A stretch of 64,000 nt of DNA from Deltaproteobacteria bacterium (GTDB lineage Bacteria > Myxococcota > UBA727 > VGSZ01). The stretch lies in contig JADZDP010000024.1 of the NCBI GenBank assembly GCA_020850995.1, forward strand, positions 1 through 64,000. Direction: 5' to 3'. The notes under the pieces were generated by a model that saw nothing but the letters and a program-made list of their open reading frames with translations, did not search any database and was not told the origin of the DNA. Of this stretch, positions 8,346 through 17,267 are shown piece by piece. Positions within the stretch are counted from its first letter, which is position 1, and the number at the start of each line of letters is the position of its first letter. The translations under genes were made by a program, and so were the position numbers.

Positions 8346-8903
8346 GTGCGCACACCCGTTCTCGCCGTTGCCCTCATCGCCGCCCTCAGCGCCTGCAGCG
8401 ACGCGAGCTCGCAGGGCAAGGGCAACCTGCCAGCGCCCGCCACCACCGTCGTCGACGCGCCGCCACCTCCCGTGGCCGGGCCGCTCGGCGAGGTGCTCGG
8501 CACCTACGACGAGATGCAGCGGCGCTTCGCCAAGGACGACAACGGCACCGGCACACTGGCGGCCAAGCTCGCCACGGCGGCGCAAGCGGCGGCCGGCGCA
8601 GCCGCGGGCGCGACCAAGCAGCCCCTCACCGATCTGGCGGCCGCGGCCACTAAGCTCGCGGAGCAGGTGAAAGCCGCGCCGCCCCCGTCCCTCGAGGTGC
8701 AGCGCAAGGCCTTTGCCGAGCTCTCGAAGCTCGTGATCACCGTGCTGGTCGCCGACCCTTCGCTGCAGCAGGGCCGCTTCATCTTCACCTGCCCCATGGC
8801 GCCGGCCTACCAGAAGTGGGTGCAGACCCACGGCAAGCTGCAGAACCCGTACTATGGCTCGCAGATGCTCGAGTGCGGCGAGAAGACCGACTGGAGCGTC
8901 TAG
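8346..8903 (+). CDS. DUF3347-domain lipoprotein
   Basis: A lipoprotein signal (ALSAC) opens the protein. The C-terminal ~90 residues match the DUF3347 pattern, with FTCPMAPAYQKWVQ followed by LQNPYYGSQMLECGE. In known members this domain is periplasmic and is often found with copper or heavy-metal efflux proteins; the Cys, Met and His positions can bind metal. No efflux genes are nearby, so a metal role here is only an inference. The GTG start has GGAGG six bases upstream. It runs divergently from the 7591-8295 gene. Confidence 0.78.
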   Translation: MRTPVLAVALIAALSACSDASSQGKGNLPAPATTVVDAPPPPVAGPLGEVLGTYDEMQRRFAKDDNGTGTLAAKLATAAQAAAGAAAGATKQPLTDLAAAATKLAEQVKAAPPPSLEVQRKAFAELSKLVITVLVADPSLQQGRFIFTCPMAPAYQKWVQTHGKLQNPYYGSQMLECGEKTDWSV

Positions 8904-8926
8904 CGGATCGGCTGGGGGGAGGAGCA

Positions 8927-9238
8927 ATGCTGCCCGTGCCAACGCACCTCCACACCTGCGCCGCCGACGCATCGCTCGACGATGAGCTGAGCGCTGCGTT
9001 CCGCGGCGCCGCCGGCGCTGGGGCCGACGCCTTGGTGGTGGTGCTGCCCGCCGAGGCGCGCCCCTCGCGCGAGCTGGTGCCCGTGATCGCGGCGTTGGCG
9101 CGGGCCACCCCGGCGGTGTCGGCGCTGGCGCTGGTGCACGGCAGCCCCACCCTCAGCTTCCTCACCTCGTCGCTGGCGTTGCAGTTGCCCGGCGTGCGCG
9201 TGCGCTCGGCGGCCACCGTCGAGACCGCGGGGCTGTGA
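8927..9238 (+). CDS. Small hypothetical protein (103 aa)
   Basis: No family is recognised. The chain alternates short strands and helices (ALVVVLPAE, LVPVIAAL, SALALVHG, RVRSAATV) in a way that recalls STAS-like folds, but no diagnostic motif is present. The start at 8927 has GGGGAGGAG just upstream and lies 23 bases after the DUF3347 gene, so the two are probably co-transcribed. It ends 9 bases before the convergent dcd stop. Confidence 0.6.
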   Translation: MLPVPTHLHTCAADASLDDELSAAFRGAAGAGADALVVVLPAEARPSRELVPVIAALARATPAVSALALVHGSPTLSFLTSSLALQLPGVRVRSAATVETAGL

Positions 9239-9247
9239 CGACGTCGA

Positions 9248-9814
9248 CTACAGCCGCGGCGGCACCACGCCGGTCTGGCGCTGGTACTTGCCCTTGCGGT
9301 CGGCGTAGCTGACCTCGCACGCTCGATCGCCCTTGAGGAACAGGAACTGACACGCCCCCTCGTTGGCGTAGATCTTCGCGGGCAGCGGCGTGGTGTTCGA
9401 GAACTCGAGCGTCACGTGGCCCTCCCACTCGGGCTCGAGCGGCGTGACGTTGACGATGATGCCGCAGCGCGCGTAGGTGCTCTTGCCCAGACAAATCACC
9501 ATGAGGTCGCGCGGGATGCGGAAGTACTCCACCGTGCGCGCCAGCGCGAAGCTGTTGGGCGGGATGATGCACACGTCGGTCTCGCGCTTGACGAAGGCCT
9601 TGTCGGAGAACTGCTTGGGGTCCACCACCGCGCTATCGACGTTGGTGAAGATGAGGAACTCGTTCGACACGCGCGCGTCGTAGCCGTAGCTCGACAGCCC
9701 GTACGAAATGATGCCGCCCTGCGTGGTCTCGCGCTGTTGGCGCTCGACGAAGGGCTCGATCATCTTGTGCTCGAGGGCCAGCGCGCGGATGGACGCGTCC
9801 GACAAGATCGACAT
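9248..9814 (-). CDS. dcd: dCTP deaminase
   Basis: The enzyme deaminates dCTP to dUTP, feeding thymidylate synthesis. The 188-residue length fits the family. Diagnostic stretches are [26 protein letters not shown], the catalytic-Glu region [15 protein letters not shown] and [11 protein letters not shown] cannot tell from sequence whether it is monofunctional or also has dUTPase activity. It starts 8 bases after the stop of the lipoprotein gene on the same strand, so they probably share a transcript. Confidence 0.96.
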   Translation of the reverse strand: MSILSDASIRALALEHKMIEPFVERQQRETTQGGIISYGLSSYGYDARVSNEFLIFTNVDSAVVDPKQFSDKAFVKRETDVCIIPPNSFALARTVEYFRIPRDLMVICLGKSTYARCGIIVNVTPLEPEWEGHVTLEFSNTTPLPAKIYANEGACQFLFLKGDRACEVSYADRKGKYQRQTGVVPPRL

Positions 9815-9822
9815 TTGGCTCC

Positions 9823-11232
9823 TCAGTAGCGGGACGGCGGCGGCGAGAACGGCACCGGGCAGGCCGCGGGGTCGTCGCTGGCGCACCACGGGAAGGGATC
9901 CTCGGCGGGCTCGCAGCGACCATCGCCGTCGAGGTCGGTGCCGCGGCCCGGGCCCAGGCAGTGCGGCGGCTCGGTGACGTCGGGTTGGCCGTCGCCGTCG
10001 TCGTCGCAATCAATGGCGCCGCCGCCCACGGAGCAGGAGGCGCCATCGCCGTCGGGCCCAAACGTGGTCGCGCAGGCGGCGGCGCATGCGGCCCAATCGG
10101 CCACGGCGCCCGGCTCGTCGGGCGCGGCCAGCGTGGGCCGCCCGTCGTGGTCGCAGTCGCGGGCGCCGGCAGCGTCGAGGCAGGGGTCGGCGGTGGCGAG
10201 CACGATGGGCCCCTGCACACCGCTGGAGGCGCCGAGCGGCAGCACCAGCGCGCCGCGCAGCACCCCCTCGGTGAGATCGGCGGTGTCGGCGGTGGGGAAC
10301 ACGCCCAGGTCGTAGAGCCCAACGGGGGCGTCGACGACGAGGTAGCCGGCGAAGCCGTCGTTCTCGGCGCGCTGCAGCGTGCCATCGGGCGTCGCCACGT
10401 CGCCGCCCGCGGGGCGCTCGAACGACACCGTGCCCACCTCGACGTCGGTGAAGGGCCCTGCCAGGGCCAGCTGCACGCCGGTGGCCGCAGGCGCGGCGCT
10501 GTCGGCGAGCAGGGGCACGTCTTCTTCGTCGCCTGCGGCGCGGTGCGCGATGCCATAGAAGGTGGGCGCGCTTGGCCCCTCGGCGGCGTCGAACACCAGC
10601 ACCGCCAGGTCGATGGCATCGCCGTCGCGCAGGCCGCGCAGCGTGAAGCGGCCGTCGGCGGCAACCCCCGCCGCGGCCTCGACGGCGCCCTGCAAGGTGA
10701 GGGCATCGGCGTCGTCGGTGGGCGTGCTGGCGCTGGTGCGCACCACCAGCGCGCGCTCGCTGCCCGCCAAGTCGCGCGCGCCTGCGCCGTCGTCGATCTG
10801 CACGCTGCCCGTCAGCGAGCGGGTCGGTGCCAAGACGATGTCGCCCAGGAGCACGCTGGTGGGCACCTCGGGCGGCGTGCCGGTGCAGCCATCGGTGGCG
10901 TTCTTGGGGATGGCCGCGTTCTCCAGCACGGCGACCACGCGGGCCGCCAGGTCTGCCGTACCGTCGCCGTTCTCGTCGGCGGCGAAGAGCAACACCCACG
11001 GGCCCGCCGTCAGGCCCCGCACGGCGAAGCTGCCGTCGTCGGTGGCCTCGGCGGCGCGCGGCGCCCCCACCACGGTGATGCGCGCGCTGGGCACCGCTGT
11101 GCCGTCCGTGCGCACGGCGCGGCCGCGGAGCTCACCGTCGCCCAGGCCCTCGGTGCGCGGCAGCTCGTAGAAGCAGCCAAACACGAGCGGCCACACGAGG
11201 ATGCCGGACCACAGGAGGCGCGCCAGTCGCAT
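9823..11232 (-). CDS. Lipoprotein with carboxypeptidase-regulatory-like repeats
   Basis: The N-terminal signal ends in VFGC, so the protein is probably lipidated at that cysteine. The next ~90 residues ([20 protein letters not shown] ... [10 protein letters not shown]) match the carboxypeptidase-regulatory-like beta-sandwich; a second similar unit lies near residues 140-220. The C-terminal third contains Asp-rich DxDxDG-type segments ([26 protein letters not shown]) like calcium-binding thrombospondin type-3 repeats. It is a likely surface or periplasmic protein. The start at 11232 was chosen for the signal peptide; longer in-frame starts exist. Confidence 0.75.
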   Translation of the reverse strand: MRLARLLWSGILVWPLVFGCFYELPRTEGLGDGELRGRAVRTDGTAVPSARITVVGAPRAAEATDDGSFAVRGLTAGPWVLLFAADENGDGTADLAARVVAVLENAAIPKNATDGCTGTPPEVPTSVLLGDIVLAPTRSLTGSVQIDDGAGARDLAGSERALVVRTSASTPTDDADALTLQGAVEAAAGVAADGRFTLRGLRDGDAIDLAVLVFDAAEGPSAPTFYGIAHRAAGDEEDVPLLADSAAPAATGVQLALAGPFTDVEVGTVSFERPAGGDVATPDGTLQRAENDGFAGYLVVDAPVGLYDLGVFPTADTADLTEGVLRGALVLPLGASSGVQGPIVLATADPCLDAAGARDCDHDGRPTLAAPDEPGAVADWAACAAACATTFGPDGDGASCSVGGGAIDCDDDGDGQPDVTEPPHCLGPGRGTDLDGDGRCEPAEDPFPWCASDDPAACPVPFSPPPSRY

Positions 11233-11342
11233 GGACCGCTTGTGGTGTGACCTCCGATCCGCGTCAAGCGGTGCCAGGCCGAAGCCTGGAATGCGCGCTT
11301 GACGCCGGGCGTCCAAGTGCCAGCCTGGCCCCGGAGAGTCAC

Positions 11343-12176
11343 ATGCAGCGTTCGGGCATCGCCGTGTCCTTCCTCGTCCCCTTGGTCGCGCTCGCGCTCG
11401 CGGCCGGCGCGCAGGCCGCCGGCAAGGAGCCTTCGGCCGAGGAGATCGTCGACAAAGCCCTCAACCGCGGCGCCGTGGGCTTCCAGCAGGGCACGGCCAC
11501 GCTCAAGATGACCATCGTGACCACCAAGGGTGACGCCAAGGAGCGCACGCTGCACATCAGCGCCATGAAGGACGGCGACGGCATGCTGAAGAGCATGGTC
11601 AAGTTCTCCAAGCCCGCCGACGTCAGCGGCACCGCGTTCCTGGTGCTGCAGAAGAAAGACGCGCTTCCCGATCAGTACGTGTACGTGCCCAAGGCCAAGG
11701 TGGTGCGCCGCATCGCCGCCGGCAACGCCACCTCCACCTTCTTCGGCTCCGACTTCACCTACGCCGATTTGATGCCACTGCCCGTCTCCGAGAAGGACAA
11801 GGTCGCCGTCGAGAAGCTCGCTGACGGCAGCGTGGGCAGCCAGGCCGTGTACGTGTTGCAGGTGACCCCCAAGGTCGAGGGCTCGCCCTACGGCAAGGTG
11901 GTGGCGCACGTGCACAAGGAGCTCATGGTGCCCCTCAAGATCGAGTTCTTCGATCCCCAGGGCCAGCCGCTCAAGTCGCTGGTGGTGCGCAAGCTGCAGA
12001 AGGTGAACATCTGCCCCGAGAACGCCAAGAAGAAGGACGGCTGCGAGCAGCACGTGCCCATGGAGGTCGAGATGAAGGCCGCCGTCGGTTCGCGCACCGA
12101 GTTGGTCCTCGAGAAGGTCGACCCCAACGCCAAGCTGACCGAGGCAGACTTCACCGAAGAGGCCATGCAGCGGTAG
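11343..12176 (+). CDS. LolA-like periplasmic outer-membrane lipoprotein-sorting protein
   Basis: A Sec signal peptide (cleavage near AQA-AGK) is followed by a LolA-like half-barrel. The mature pattern includes ATLKMTIVTTKGDAKERTL, KMVKFSKPADVSGTAFLV, YVYVPKAKVVRRIAAGN and SDFTYADLM. Family members are annotated as outer membrane lipoprotein-sorting proteins and probably bind a lipid in the periplasm. Its length (277 aa) is larger than classical LolA. GGAGAG lies just upstream of ATG 11343. It is divergent from the lipoprotein-dcd unit. Confidence 0.85.
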   Translation: MQRSGIAVSFLVPLVALALAAGAQAAGKEPSAEEIVDKALNRGAVGFQQGTATLKMTIVTTKGDAKERTLHISAMKDGDGMLKSMVKFSKPADVSGTAFLVLQKKDALPDQYVYVPKAKVVRRIAAGNATSTFFGSDFTYADLMPLPVSEKDKVAVEKLADGSVGSQAVYVLQVTPKVEGSPYGKVVAHVHKELMVPLKIEFFDPQGQPLKSLVVRKLQKVNICPENAKKKDGCEQHVPMEVEMKAAVGSRTELVLEKVDPNAKLTEADFTEEAMQR

Positions 12177-12311
12177 CGCCCGCGCGAGGGCAGCTCCATG
12201 GATGATCGCGGCCGAGGCGCCCGAGCCGCAGCGTGCCGTTCAGGGCCGCAGCGAAATCCTCGACGGAGGTGACGCGGGGACCGGAGACGGCAATGCCGCG
12301 GACCGGGGTGA

Positions 12312-12345
12312 ATCGGCCGCGAGGACGACCCAGTGCCCATTCGCG
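12312..12345. repeat. Short dispersed repeat shared with the left window edge
   Basis: This intergenic segment matches bases 87-121 in 29 of 35 aligned positions, sharing CGCGAGGACGAC and CCATTCGCG. The rest of the 283-base gap (12177-12459) has no gene I can support. It does not show the paired hairpin seen in the full element, so it may be only a fragment of the same repeat family. Confidence 0.4.
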
Positions 12346-12412
12346 CGCAGTCCACATTGGCGGGGTCGTGCGGCATTCTGGCCCGCCCGACCGCTCGGGG
12401 CGTGCCGGGGGC

Positions 12413-12443
12413 TTGACGACGCTGTTGACCTGCGAGATTGACG
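12413..12443 (+). promoter_or_regulatory. Three phased TTGAC direct repeats
   Basis: TTGAC occurs at 12413, 12425 and 12438, at spacings of 12 and 13 bases, directly upstream of the winged-helix gene at 12460. One copy could be a -35 box (TTGACC at 12425-12430, weak TAGGAC at 12447-12452). The helical phasing suggests a protein-binding array, perhaps for the gene's own product. Confidence 0.35.
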
Positions 12444-12459
12444 CTGTAGGACTGGTCCC

Positions 12460-12801
12460 ATGAACGAACAGATTCGTCGCCAATTGCAATCTCGTATCGA
12501 GTCCTTCGCCGCCGACGTCACGTCGATCCTCCAGCACGCCATGGCCGACGCGGTCAGCGGCGCCGTGCGCACTGGTGGCGCGTCGAAGGGCGCTGCGACC
12601 AGCGCGTCGCTGCGCGCCTCTGTCAGCAACGACGCGCTGCTGCGCGAGATCGGCAAGAAGCCCGGTCAGCGCATCGAGGAGATCGCCAAGATCCTCGGCG
12701 TCAACTCGAAGTCGCTCAAGGCGCCGGTGGCGCGCCTGGTGAAGGCGAAGAAGCTCAAGAAGACCGGGCAGGCGCGCGGCACCAAGTATCGCCTGGCGTA
12801 G
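12460..12801 (+). CDS. Small winged-helix DNA-binding protein
   Basis: The first ~60 residues are a helical, probably oligomerising segment. The last ~55 form a winged-helix fold, with a helix-turn-helix in GQRIEEIAKILGVNSKSLKAPVARLVKAKKLKKTG and a wing ending GTKYRLA. The Lys-rich C-terminus fits DNA binding. It is probably a small transcription or nucleoid factor. It overlaps the convergent DTW-domain gene by 47 bases. The longer text of the helix is spread over residues 68-103. Confidence 0.78.
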   Translation: MNEQIRRQLQSRIESFAADVTSILQHAMADAVSGAVRTGGASKGAATSASLRASVSNDALLREIGKKPGQRIEEIAKILGVNSKSLKAPVARLVKAKKLKKTGQARGTKYRLA

Positions 12802-14032
12802 CGGCAGCTGCGTCGTTGTCGTCGACGCGGGCGCGCAGCGCACCGTAGGTGCCCGCGAGCAGCGTGAGCATGCGCCACGCGCGTGGGCCCTCGACGACGA
12901 GGTCGACCCCCAGGGCGCGCGCCGCGCCATGTACGCCGCCGGCGCAGCCACCGAGCGCGCGCGCCGCCAACGCGCGCACGTCGACGAAGCCGCGCTTGGG
13001 CTCGCCCTCCTGCACCAACAGGTCGCGCGCGTAGCCGCCCCACGACACCTGCGTGAACGCAGGACCGAGGAACTGGCGGAAGCGCGCCATCGCGGCCGCG
13101 GGCTCCTCGCCGCCCATGAGCGCCGCCGGTGTGAGCCCGAGGCGTGCGGGCACGTCGTCGGGCAGGTGGCGGCGCGGGCGCAGCAGCGCCTCGAAGCGCG
13201 CGCCCGTGGCCGGGCGGAGCGCCACCAGGTGCAGGAGCTCGGGCGCCCCCGGCGCGCGCGCGCCCTTTGGGTGGGTGTTGGCCTCGCCGTAGACGAGCAC
13301 GGCGCGCGCGGGATCGAGCGCCCGGAGCTCGTCGAGCCCGCGGGCGGCGGGCGCGCGCGGTGGCGTGGGCCCGCGCGAGCCACGGCGCGGCCGCGCGTAG
13401 CGCGCGCGTTGCTGGTCGCGCGTGGCCTCGAGCTGGCGCTCGACCATCCACGAGAAGGGCCGGAGCAGCTCGGCGAAGCGCGCGGGGTCGCCCTCGAGGG
13501 CGCCGAGCACGGCTGCCACGGCCTCGATGGTGGCGAGGTGTTGATCCGAGGGCTCGCGCCGAATGCGGTAGTTGCCCGGCGCCGCGGGCACGAAGCCGAG
13601 GCGTGGCAACGCCCCCAGCCGCGGGTTGAGCTTGAGCACCTTCTTGGCCTGCGCCCAAGTGCCGTCGACGACGACGAGCGTCGTTGGTGGGCGCGGTAGC
13701 CACGCCTCCAGCGGGCGCGCGCCATCGGGGTAGAGCACGGCGACGTGCGCGTCGGGCGCGAACAGGTGCGCCAACGCGGCGTGCTCGTCGAGGCGCAGGC
13801 CCTCCACGAGCGCTGAGCCCTCGAGCGCCAGGTGCGCCATGCGCGCGGTGCCGATGGCCACGGTGCGCTCGCGCGGGTGCTGCACGAACACCACGCGGGT
13901 GCGCGAGGAGAGGCGCGGCAGCTGCGCGCACCAGCAGTGCGTGGTGGGTCGTCGGCAGCGCAGGCAGGTGTCGCGCCCCCGCACCTCGAGCGCACCGCTG
14001 CTACGCGACGCTGAGCGCGCGCCCTCAGTCAC
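12755..14032 (-). CDS. DTW-domain tRNA-uridine aminocarboxypropyltransferase, with extension
   Basis: The N-terminal ~195 residues are a DTW domain, the family (TapT/TuaA) that uses SAM to make acp3U in tRNA. A zinc-ribbon-like cysteine cluster (CLRCRRPTTHCWC) is followed by the signature VVVDGTWAQAKKVLKLNP. The remaining ~200 residues look like a DnaQ/DEDD exonuclease fold. They contain GEAN where the D-x-E pair would be, a region GGYARDLL, and FVDVRAL, but lack a complete acidic set. It overlaps the upstream DUF2939 gene by 8 bases and lies last in the TetR operon. Confidence 0.82.
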   Translation of the reverse strand: MTEGARSASRSSGALEVRGRDTCLRCRRPTTHCWCAQLPRLSSRTRVVFVQHPRERTVAIGTARMAHLALEGSALVEGLRLDEHAALAHLFAPDAHVAVLYPDGARPLEAWLPRPPTTLVVVDGTWAQAKKVLKLNPRLGALPRLGFVPAAPGNYRIRREPSDQHLATIEAVAAVLGALEGDPARFAELLRPFSWMVERQLEATRDQQRARYARPRRGSRGPTPPRAPAARGLDELRALDPARAVLVYGEANTHPKGARAPGAPELLHLVALRPATGARFEALLRPRRHLPDDVPARLGLTPAALMGGEEPAAAMARFRQFLGPAFTQVSWGGYARDLLVQEGEPKRGFVDVRALAARALGGCAGGVHGAARALGVDLVVEGPRAWRMLTLLAGTYGALRARVDDNDAAAATPGDTWCRAPARSS

Positions 14033-14621
14033 CGCGGCACGTCTTCGCCAGCGTCTTGACCGACTCCGCGTCGACGCCGACCAGCACCCACTTGGTGGGC
14101 CACCCGATGCTTGGTCCCAAGAGGCCGCTGTCGCGCTCCTCGAACACCAGGCCCAGACGCGCGGGCGCGCCGTGGCAGCTGCCCTCGAGGTCGACCACGG
14201 CGCGCGCGCCCTGTCGCGTCATGCCGCCCAGGGCGCGCCAGCCGCGATTGACGGTGAAGGGGCCGAGGGCGCGGCTGACGCGCCCCTCGCGCACGGCGCG
14301 CCGCAGCTCCACGGCACCGGGCACCGCCGCGGCGTCACCCACCTGTTGCGCCACCGCGCCCACGAGCGCGCCGAGCAGTGCCGAGCCGAGATCGGTGCCG
14401 CCCACGCCCACCTGCTCGGCGGCCAGCGCGCCGCTCACCTGCACGCTGGCCTTCACCAGCGCCTCGAGATCGGCGTAGCGCTCCACGCGGGTGAGGTCTT
14501 TGTCGTCGAGGCCTCGGTCGATGTGCCAGAGCGCCAGGTAGGGCGTCTGCCACGCCCACAGCGCGCCCAGCGCGACGAGCACCAGCACCACCAGGAGCGC
14601 GAGCTTCTTCATCATGCGCAT
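14025..14621 (-). CDS. DUF2939 membrane-anchored protein
   Basis: An N-terminal transmembrane helix is followed by TPYLALWHIDRGLDDKD, the hallmark opening of DUF2939, a family of short membrane-anchored proteins of unknown function. The conserved periplasmic-type domain continues to the end. GAGG lies upstream of the ATG. It sits 7 bases after tetR and overlaps the DTW gene by 8 bases, so the three form one operon. Confidence 0.78.
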   Translation of the reverse strand: MRMMKKLALLVVLVLVALGALWAWQTPYLALWHIDRGLDDKDLTRVERYADLEALVKASVQVSGALAAEQVGVGGTDLGSALLGALVGAVAQQVGDAAAVPGAVELRRAVREGRVSRALGPFTVNRGWRALGGMTRQGARAVVDLEGSCHGAPARLGLVFEERDSGLLGPSIGWPTKWVLVGVDAESVKTLAKTCRGD

Positions 14622-14628
14622 GAGGCCC

Positions 14629-15261
14629 TCAGCTCGCTGACAACACGCCGAGCGACGCGACGACTCCCTCGAAGAAGGCGCGGCCCTGCTGGAGCACAGC
14701 GGCGGCCGATTGCCGGCGGAGCGCGCGCACCGCCACCTCGGCCGACAGCGCCACGATGAGCAGCTCGGCGAGGTGCTCGGCGGCGAGGCGCGGTGTGACG
14801 CCCGTGCGCTCGAGGAGGATCACCAGCAGGTCGCGGCGCCACGCATACGGAGCGCTCGCCAGGCGCGCCGACGGGCGCGCGCTGGCCTCGGCCGCGGCCA
14901 CCAGGTCCGCATGCTCGAGCACGAAGCGGTGCAGCTTCTCGAGCAGCTCGCAGAGCTGCCGGCGCGCCTGTGCGCCACGCGCGCTGCCCTGGAAGCTCGC
15001 GTGCACGTCCTCTTGCAGGAGGCGCTCGTCCTCGTCGAGCAAGGCGTGCAACAGCGCCGCCTTGTCGACGAAGCGGCGATAGAGCGTGCCCTTGCCCACG
15101 CGGGCCTCGGCGCACAACGCGTCCATGCACAGCGCGTCTGCCGGCATGCGCCGCAGCATGGTACGCGCAGCGGCGAGGATGCGCGCGCGGTTGCGAACGG
15201 CGTCGGCGCGTTCACGCGGCGCTTCAGGTTGCCCCACGACGGGCAGCGCTCGGGTCGACAT
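14629..15261 (-). CDS. TetR-family transcriptional regulator
   Basis: The N-terminal helix-turn-helix (about residues 22-75) has the TetR pattern ILAAARTMLRRMPADAL, AEARVGKGTLYRRFVDKAALL. The C-terminal domain is helical and would bind an unknown ligand. It heads the operon with DUF2939 and the DTW protein and diverges from the SDR-like gene across a 78-base gap, so those are its most likely targets. Confidence 0.9.
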   Translation of the reverse strand: MSTRALPVVGQPEAPRERADAVRNRARILAAARTMLRRMPADALCMDALCAEARVGKGTLYRRFVDKAALLHALLDEDERLLQEDVHASFQGSARGAQARRQLCELLEKLHRFVLEHADLVAAAEASARPSARLASAPYAWRRDLLVILLERTGVTPRLAAEHLAELLIVALSAEVAVRALRRQSAAAVLQQGRAFFEGVVASLGVLSAS

Positions 15262-15339
15262 GGTGCTCGAGGTTGAGGGTTAGCGCGTCCGAGCGAGAAA
15301 GTCGCGCGATCCGGTCAGGAATTGTTAGAAGGGAGCGGC

Positions 15340-15981
15340 ATGCGAGTAGCGGTGGTCGGCGCCACCGGGGGCATCGGCCGACACGTGGTGGACCTGGCGC
15401 TTGCCGCCGGCCACGACGTGCGCGCGCTTGCGCGCGACCCGAAGAAGCTGCACCGCGTCCATGAGCGCCTCGCACCCTTCGCCAGCGACGCGCGCACCGG
15501 CGCGGGGCTCCTCGAGGCAATCGACCGCTGTGCGCTGGTGCTCTCCTGCCTCGGCACCCGTCGGGGCGAGGCGCCGGTGGTGGCCGAGGGCACGCGCCAC
15601 CTCGTGGAGGCCTGCACGGCCGCGGGCGTGGGCCGCCTCGCCATCATCAGCTCCCTCGGCGTGGGCGACAGCCGCCCGCAGGCGCTGCGCACCGGCGTTG
15701 GCGGCACGGTGTTCTTCCGCGTCGTCGTGCCGCTCTTCTTGCGCCGGGCCTTCGCCGACCTCGAGGAGGCCGAGCGCGTGGCACGCGGCGCGCCCTTCCC
15801 CGTGGTGTGCGTGCGGCCCGGCGGGCTCACCGACGAGCCCGCCGTGGGCAGCGTGGTGGCGGTGGGCCCCGAGCTCGACCTGCCGCTGCGCATCCCGCGC
15901 GCCGACGTCGCCGCGTTCCTGCTCTCGCTCCTGCACGACACGCGCTGGGACGGCAAGGCCGTCAGCCTGGGCGCGCGCTGA
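15340..15981 (+). CDS. NAD(P)-binding atypical short-chain dehydrogenase-like protein
   Basis: This is an NAD(P)H-binding protein of the atypical SDR group (NmrA/flavin-reductase-like). It has the Gly-rich motif VVGATGGIGRHV, LALAAGHDVRALARDP, LVLSCLG and IISSLGVGDSRP. The classical YxxxK pair is absent, as is usual in this subgroup; the substrate is unknown. Start 15340 is preferred for the GGGAG just upstream. It is divergent from tetR and might be under its control. Confidence 0.83.
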   Translation: MRVAVVGATGGIGRHVVDLALAAGHDVRALARDPKKLHRVHERLAPFASDARTGAGLLEAIDRCALVLSCLGTRRGEAPVVAEGTRHLVEACTAAGVGRLAIISSLGVGDSRPQALRTGVGGTVFFRVVVPLFLRRAFADLEEAERVARGAPFPVVCVRPGGLTDEPAVGSVVAVGPELDLPLRIPRADVAAFLLSLLHDTRWDGKAVSLGAR

Positions 15982-15993
15982 CATCCGCCAGCG

Positions 15994-17103
15994 CTACAAG
16001 AGCTCGGCCAGCGGCGTGCACTTGAGGTTGTGCGCGTCGGCCACGGCCTTGTACGTGCAGTGCCCACGGTGCGTGTTGACGCCCATGGCGAGGGGCGCGT
16101 CGCCGCGCACGGCGTCGACGAAGCCGCGCTCGGCCAGCTTCTTCAAGTAGGGGAAGGTGGCGTGGTTGAGCGCGAAGGTGGAGGTGCGCGGCACCGCGCC
16201 GGGCATGTTGGCCACGCCGTAGTGGACGATGCCGTCCACCTCGAAGGTGGGGGCCTCGTGGGTGGTGACCTTCATGGTCTCCACACAGCCGCCCTGATCC
16301 ACGGCGACGTCGATGATGACGCTGCCGGGCTGCATCTTCTTGAGCACCTCGCGCGTCACCAGGCGCGGCGCGCGCGCGCCCGCCACCAGCACGGCGCCGA
16401 TGACGAGGTCGGAGTCGATGCACTGCTCCTCGATCTCGTGGGGCGTGGAGTAGAGGGTCTGCGCGCGACCGAGGAACACGTCCTCGAGGTAGTCGAGGCG
16501 CTCCAGGCTGTTGTCAACGATGGTGACCTCGGCGCCCATGCCCACCGCCACCTTGGCGGCGTTGGTGCCGACCACGCCGCCGCCGATGATGAGCACCTTG
16601 GCGCGCGGCACGCCGGGCACGCCGCCAAGCAAGATGCCCTTGCCGCCGTGCGCCTTCTCCAGGCACCACGCGCCCACCTGCACTGCCATCTTGCCGGCCA
16701 CCTCGCTCATGGGCTTCAAGAGCGGCAGGGTGTTGCCCACCTGAATGGTCTCGTAGGCAACACCGCTCACCTTGCGCTTCAAGAGCTCTTGCGTGAGCTG
16801 CGGCTCGGGGGCGAGGTGCAGATAGGTGTAGAGGATCTGCCCCTCGCGCATGAGCGGGAATTCTGGCGACAGCGGCTCCTTCACCTTGCACACGATGTCG
16901 GCGCGCCCCCACACGTCCTCGGCCCTGTCGACAATGTCGGCGCCGGCCGCCTTGAACTCCTCGTCGGGGATGCCCGAGCCCACGCCCGCGCCCTTCTGCA
17001 CGAGCACCTTGTGGCCGCCCTTGGCGAGCGCGGCGACGGAAGCGGGGATGATGCCGACGCGGTTCTCGCGCGTCTTGATCTCGGTGGGGCAGCCAACGAT
17101 CAC
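15994..17103 (-). CDS. ald: Alanine dehydrogenase
   Basis: The enzyme catalyses the reversible NAD-dependent deamination of L-alanine to pyruvate and ammonia. The 369 residues match the family length. Features seen are the N-terminal [28 protein letters not shown], the Rossmann motif [18 protein letters not shown], and the C-terminal [20 protein letters not shown] 17103 is preferred over an upstream ATG because AGGAG lies 8 bases before it. It ends 12 bases from the convergent SDR-like gene. Confidence 0.96.
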   Translation of the reverse strand: MIVGCPTEIKTRENRVGIIPASVAALAKGGHKVLVQKGAGVGSGIPDEEFKAAGADIVDRAEDVWGRADIVCKVKEPLSPEFPLMREGQILYTYLHLAPEPQLTQELLKRKVSGVAYETIQVGNTLPLLKPMSEVAGKMAVQVGAWCLEKAHGGKGILLGGVPGVPRAKVLIIGGGVVGTNAAKVAVGMGAEVTIVDNSLERLDYLEDVFLGRAQTLYSTPHEIEEQCIDSDLVIGAVLVAGARAPRLVTREVLKKMQPGSVIIDVAVDQGGCVETMKVTTHEAPTFEVDGIVHYGVANMPGAVPRTSTFALNHATFPYLKKLAERGFVDAVRGDAPLAMGVNTHRGHCTYKAVADAHNLKCTPLAELL

Positions 17104-17205
17104 GGTGGGTCTCCTGGTTCGAACGACGCGCGCAAACAGGACACAAGCGAGCGAGCGCGGCAAGTGCGTCCCCGTCGAGGGGCGCCCCGCGACGCGACGC
17201 GACGC

Positions 17206-17234
17206 GGCGCGACCGGGCCCGCGCGCCTTTTCTT
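17206..17234 (+). terminator. Orphan intrinsic-terminator-like hairpin
   Basis: GGCGCG (17206-17211) pairs with CGCGCC (17222-17227) and is followed by TTTTCTT, the layout of a Rho-independent terminator on the plus strand. A second hairpin lies just upstream (17166-17185). No plus-strand gene ends here: the gap separates the divergent ald and CAP genes. It could end a small RNA or act as a leader attenuator of the CAP gene. Confidence 0.45.
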
Positions 17235-17267
17235 GACCGCGACGCAGCCGCCGCCGACGCTGGCGAC

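Noticed and set aside
12190..12330. A coding-like minus-strand stretch (reading FTPVRGIAVSGPRV) between the LolA-like gene and the winged-helix gene
   Set aside because: It has good third-position GC but is short, has no start or family match, and coincides with the shared repeat. It could be a pseudogene scrap, not supportable.
17104..17267. Possible member of the foldback family (GCGAGCGAG and GGCAAG present)
   Set aside because: The blocks are in a different order and the paired apical stem and following GGACCGAG block are missing.
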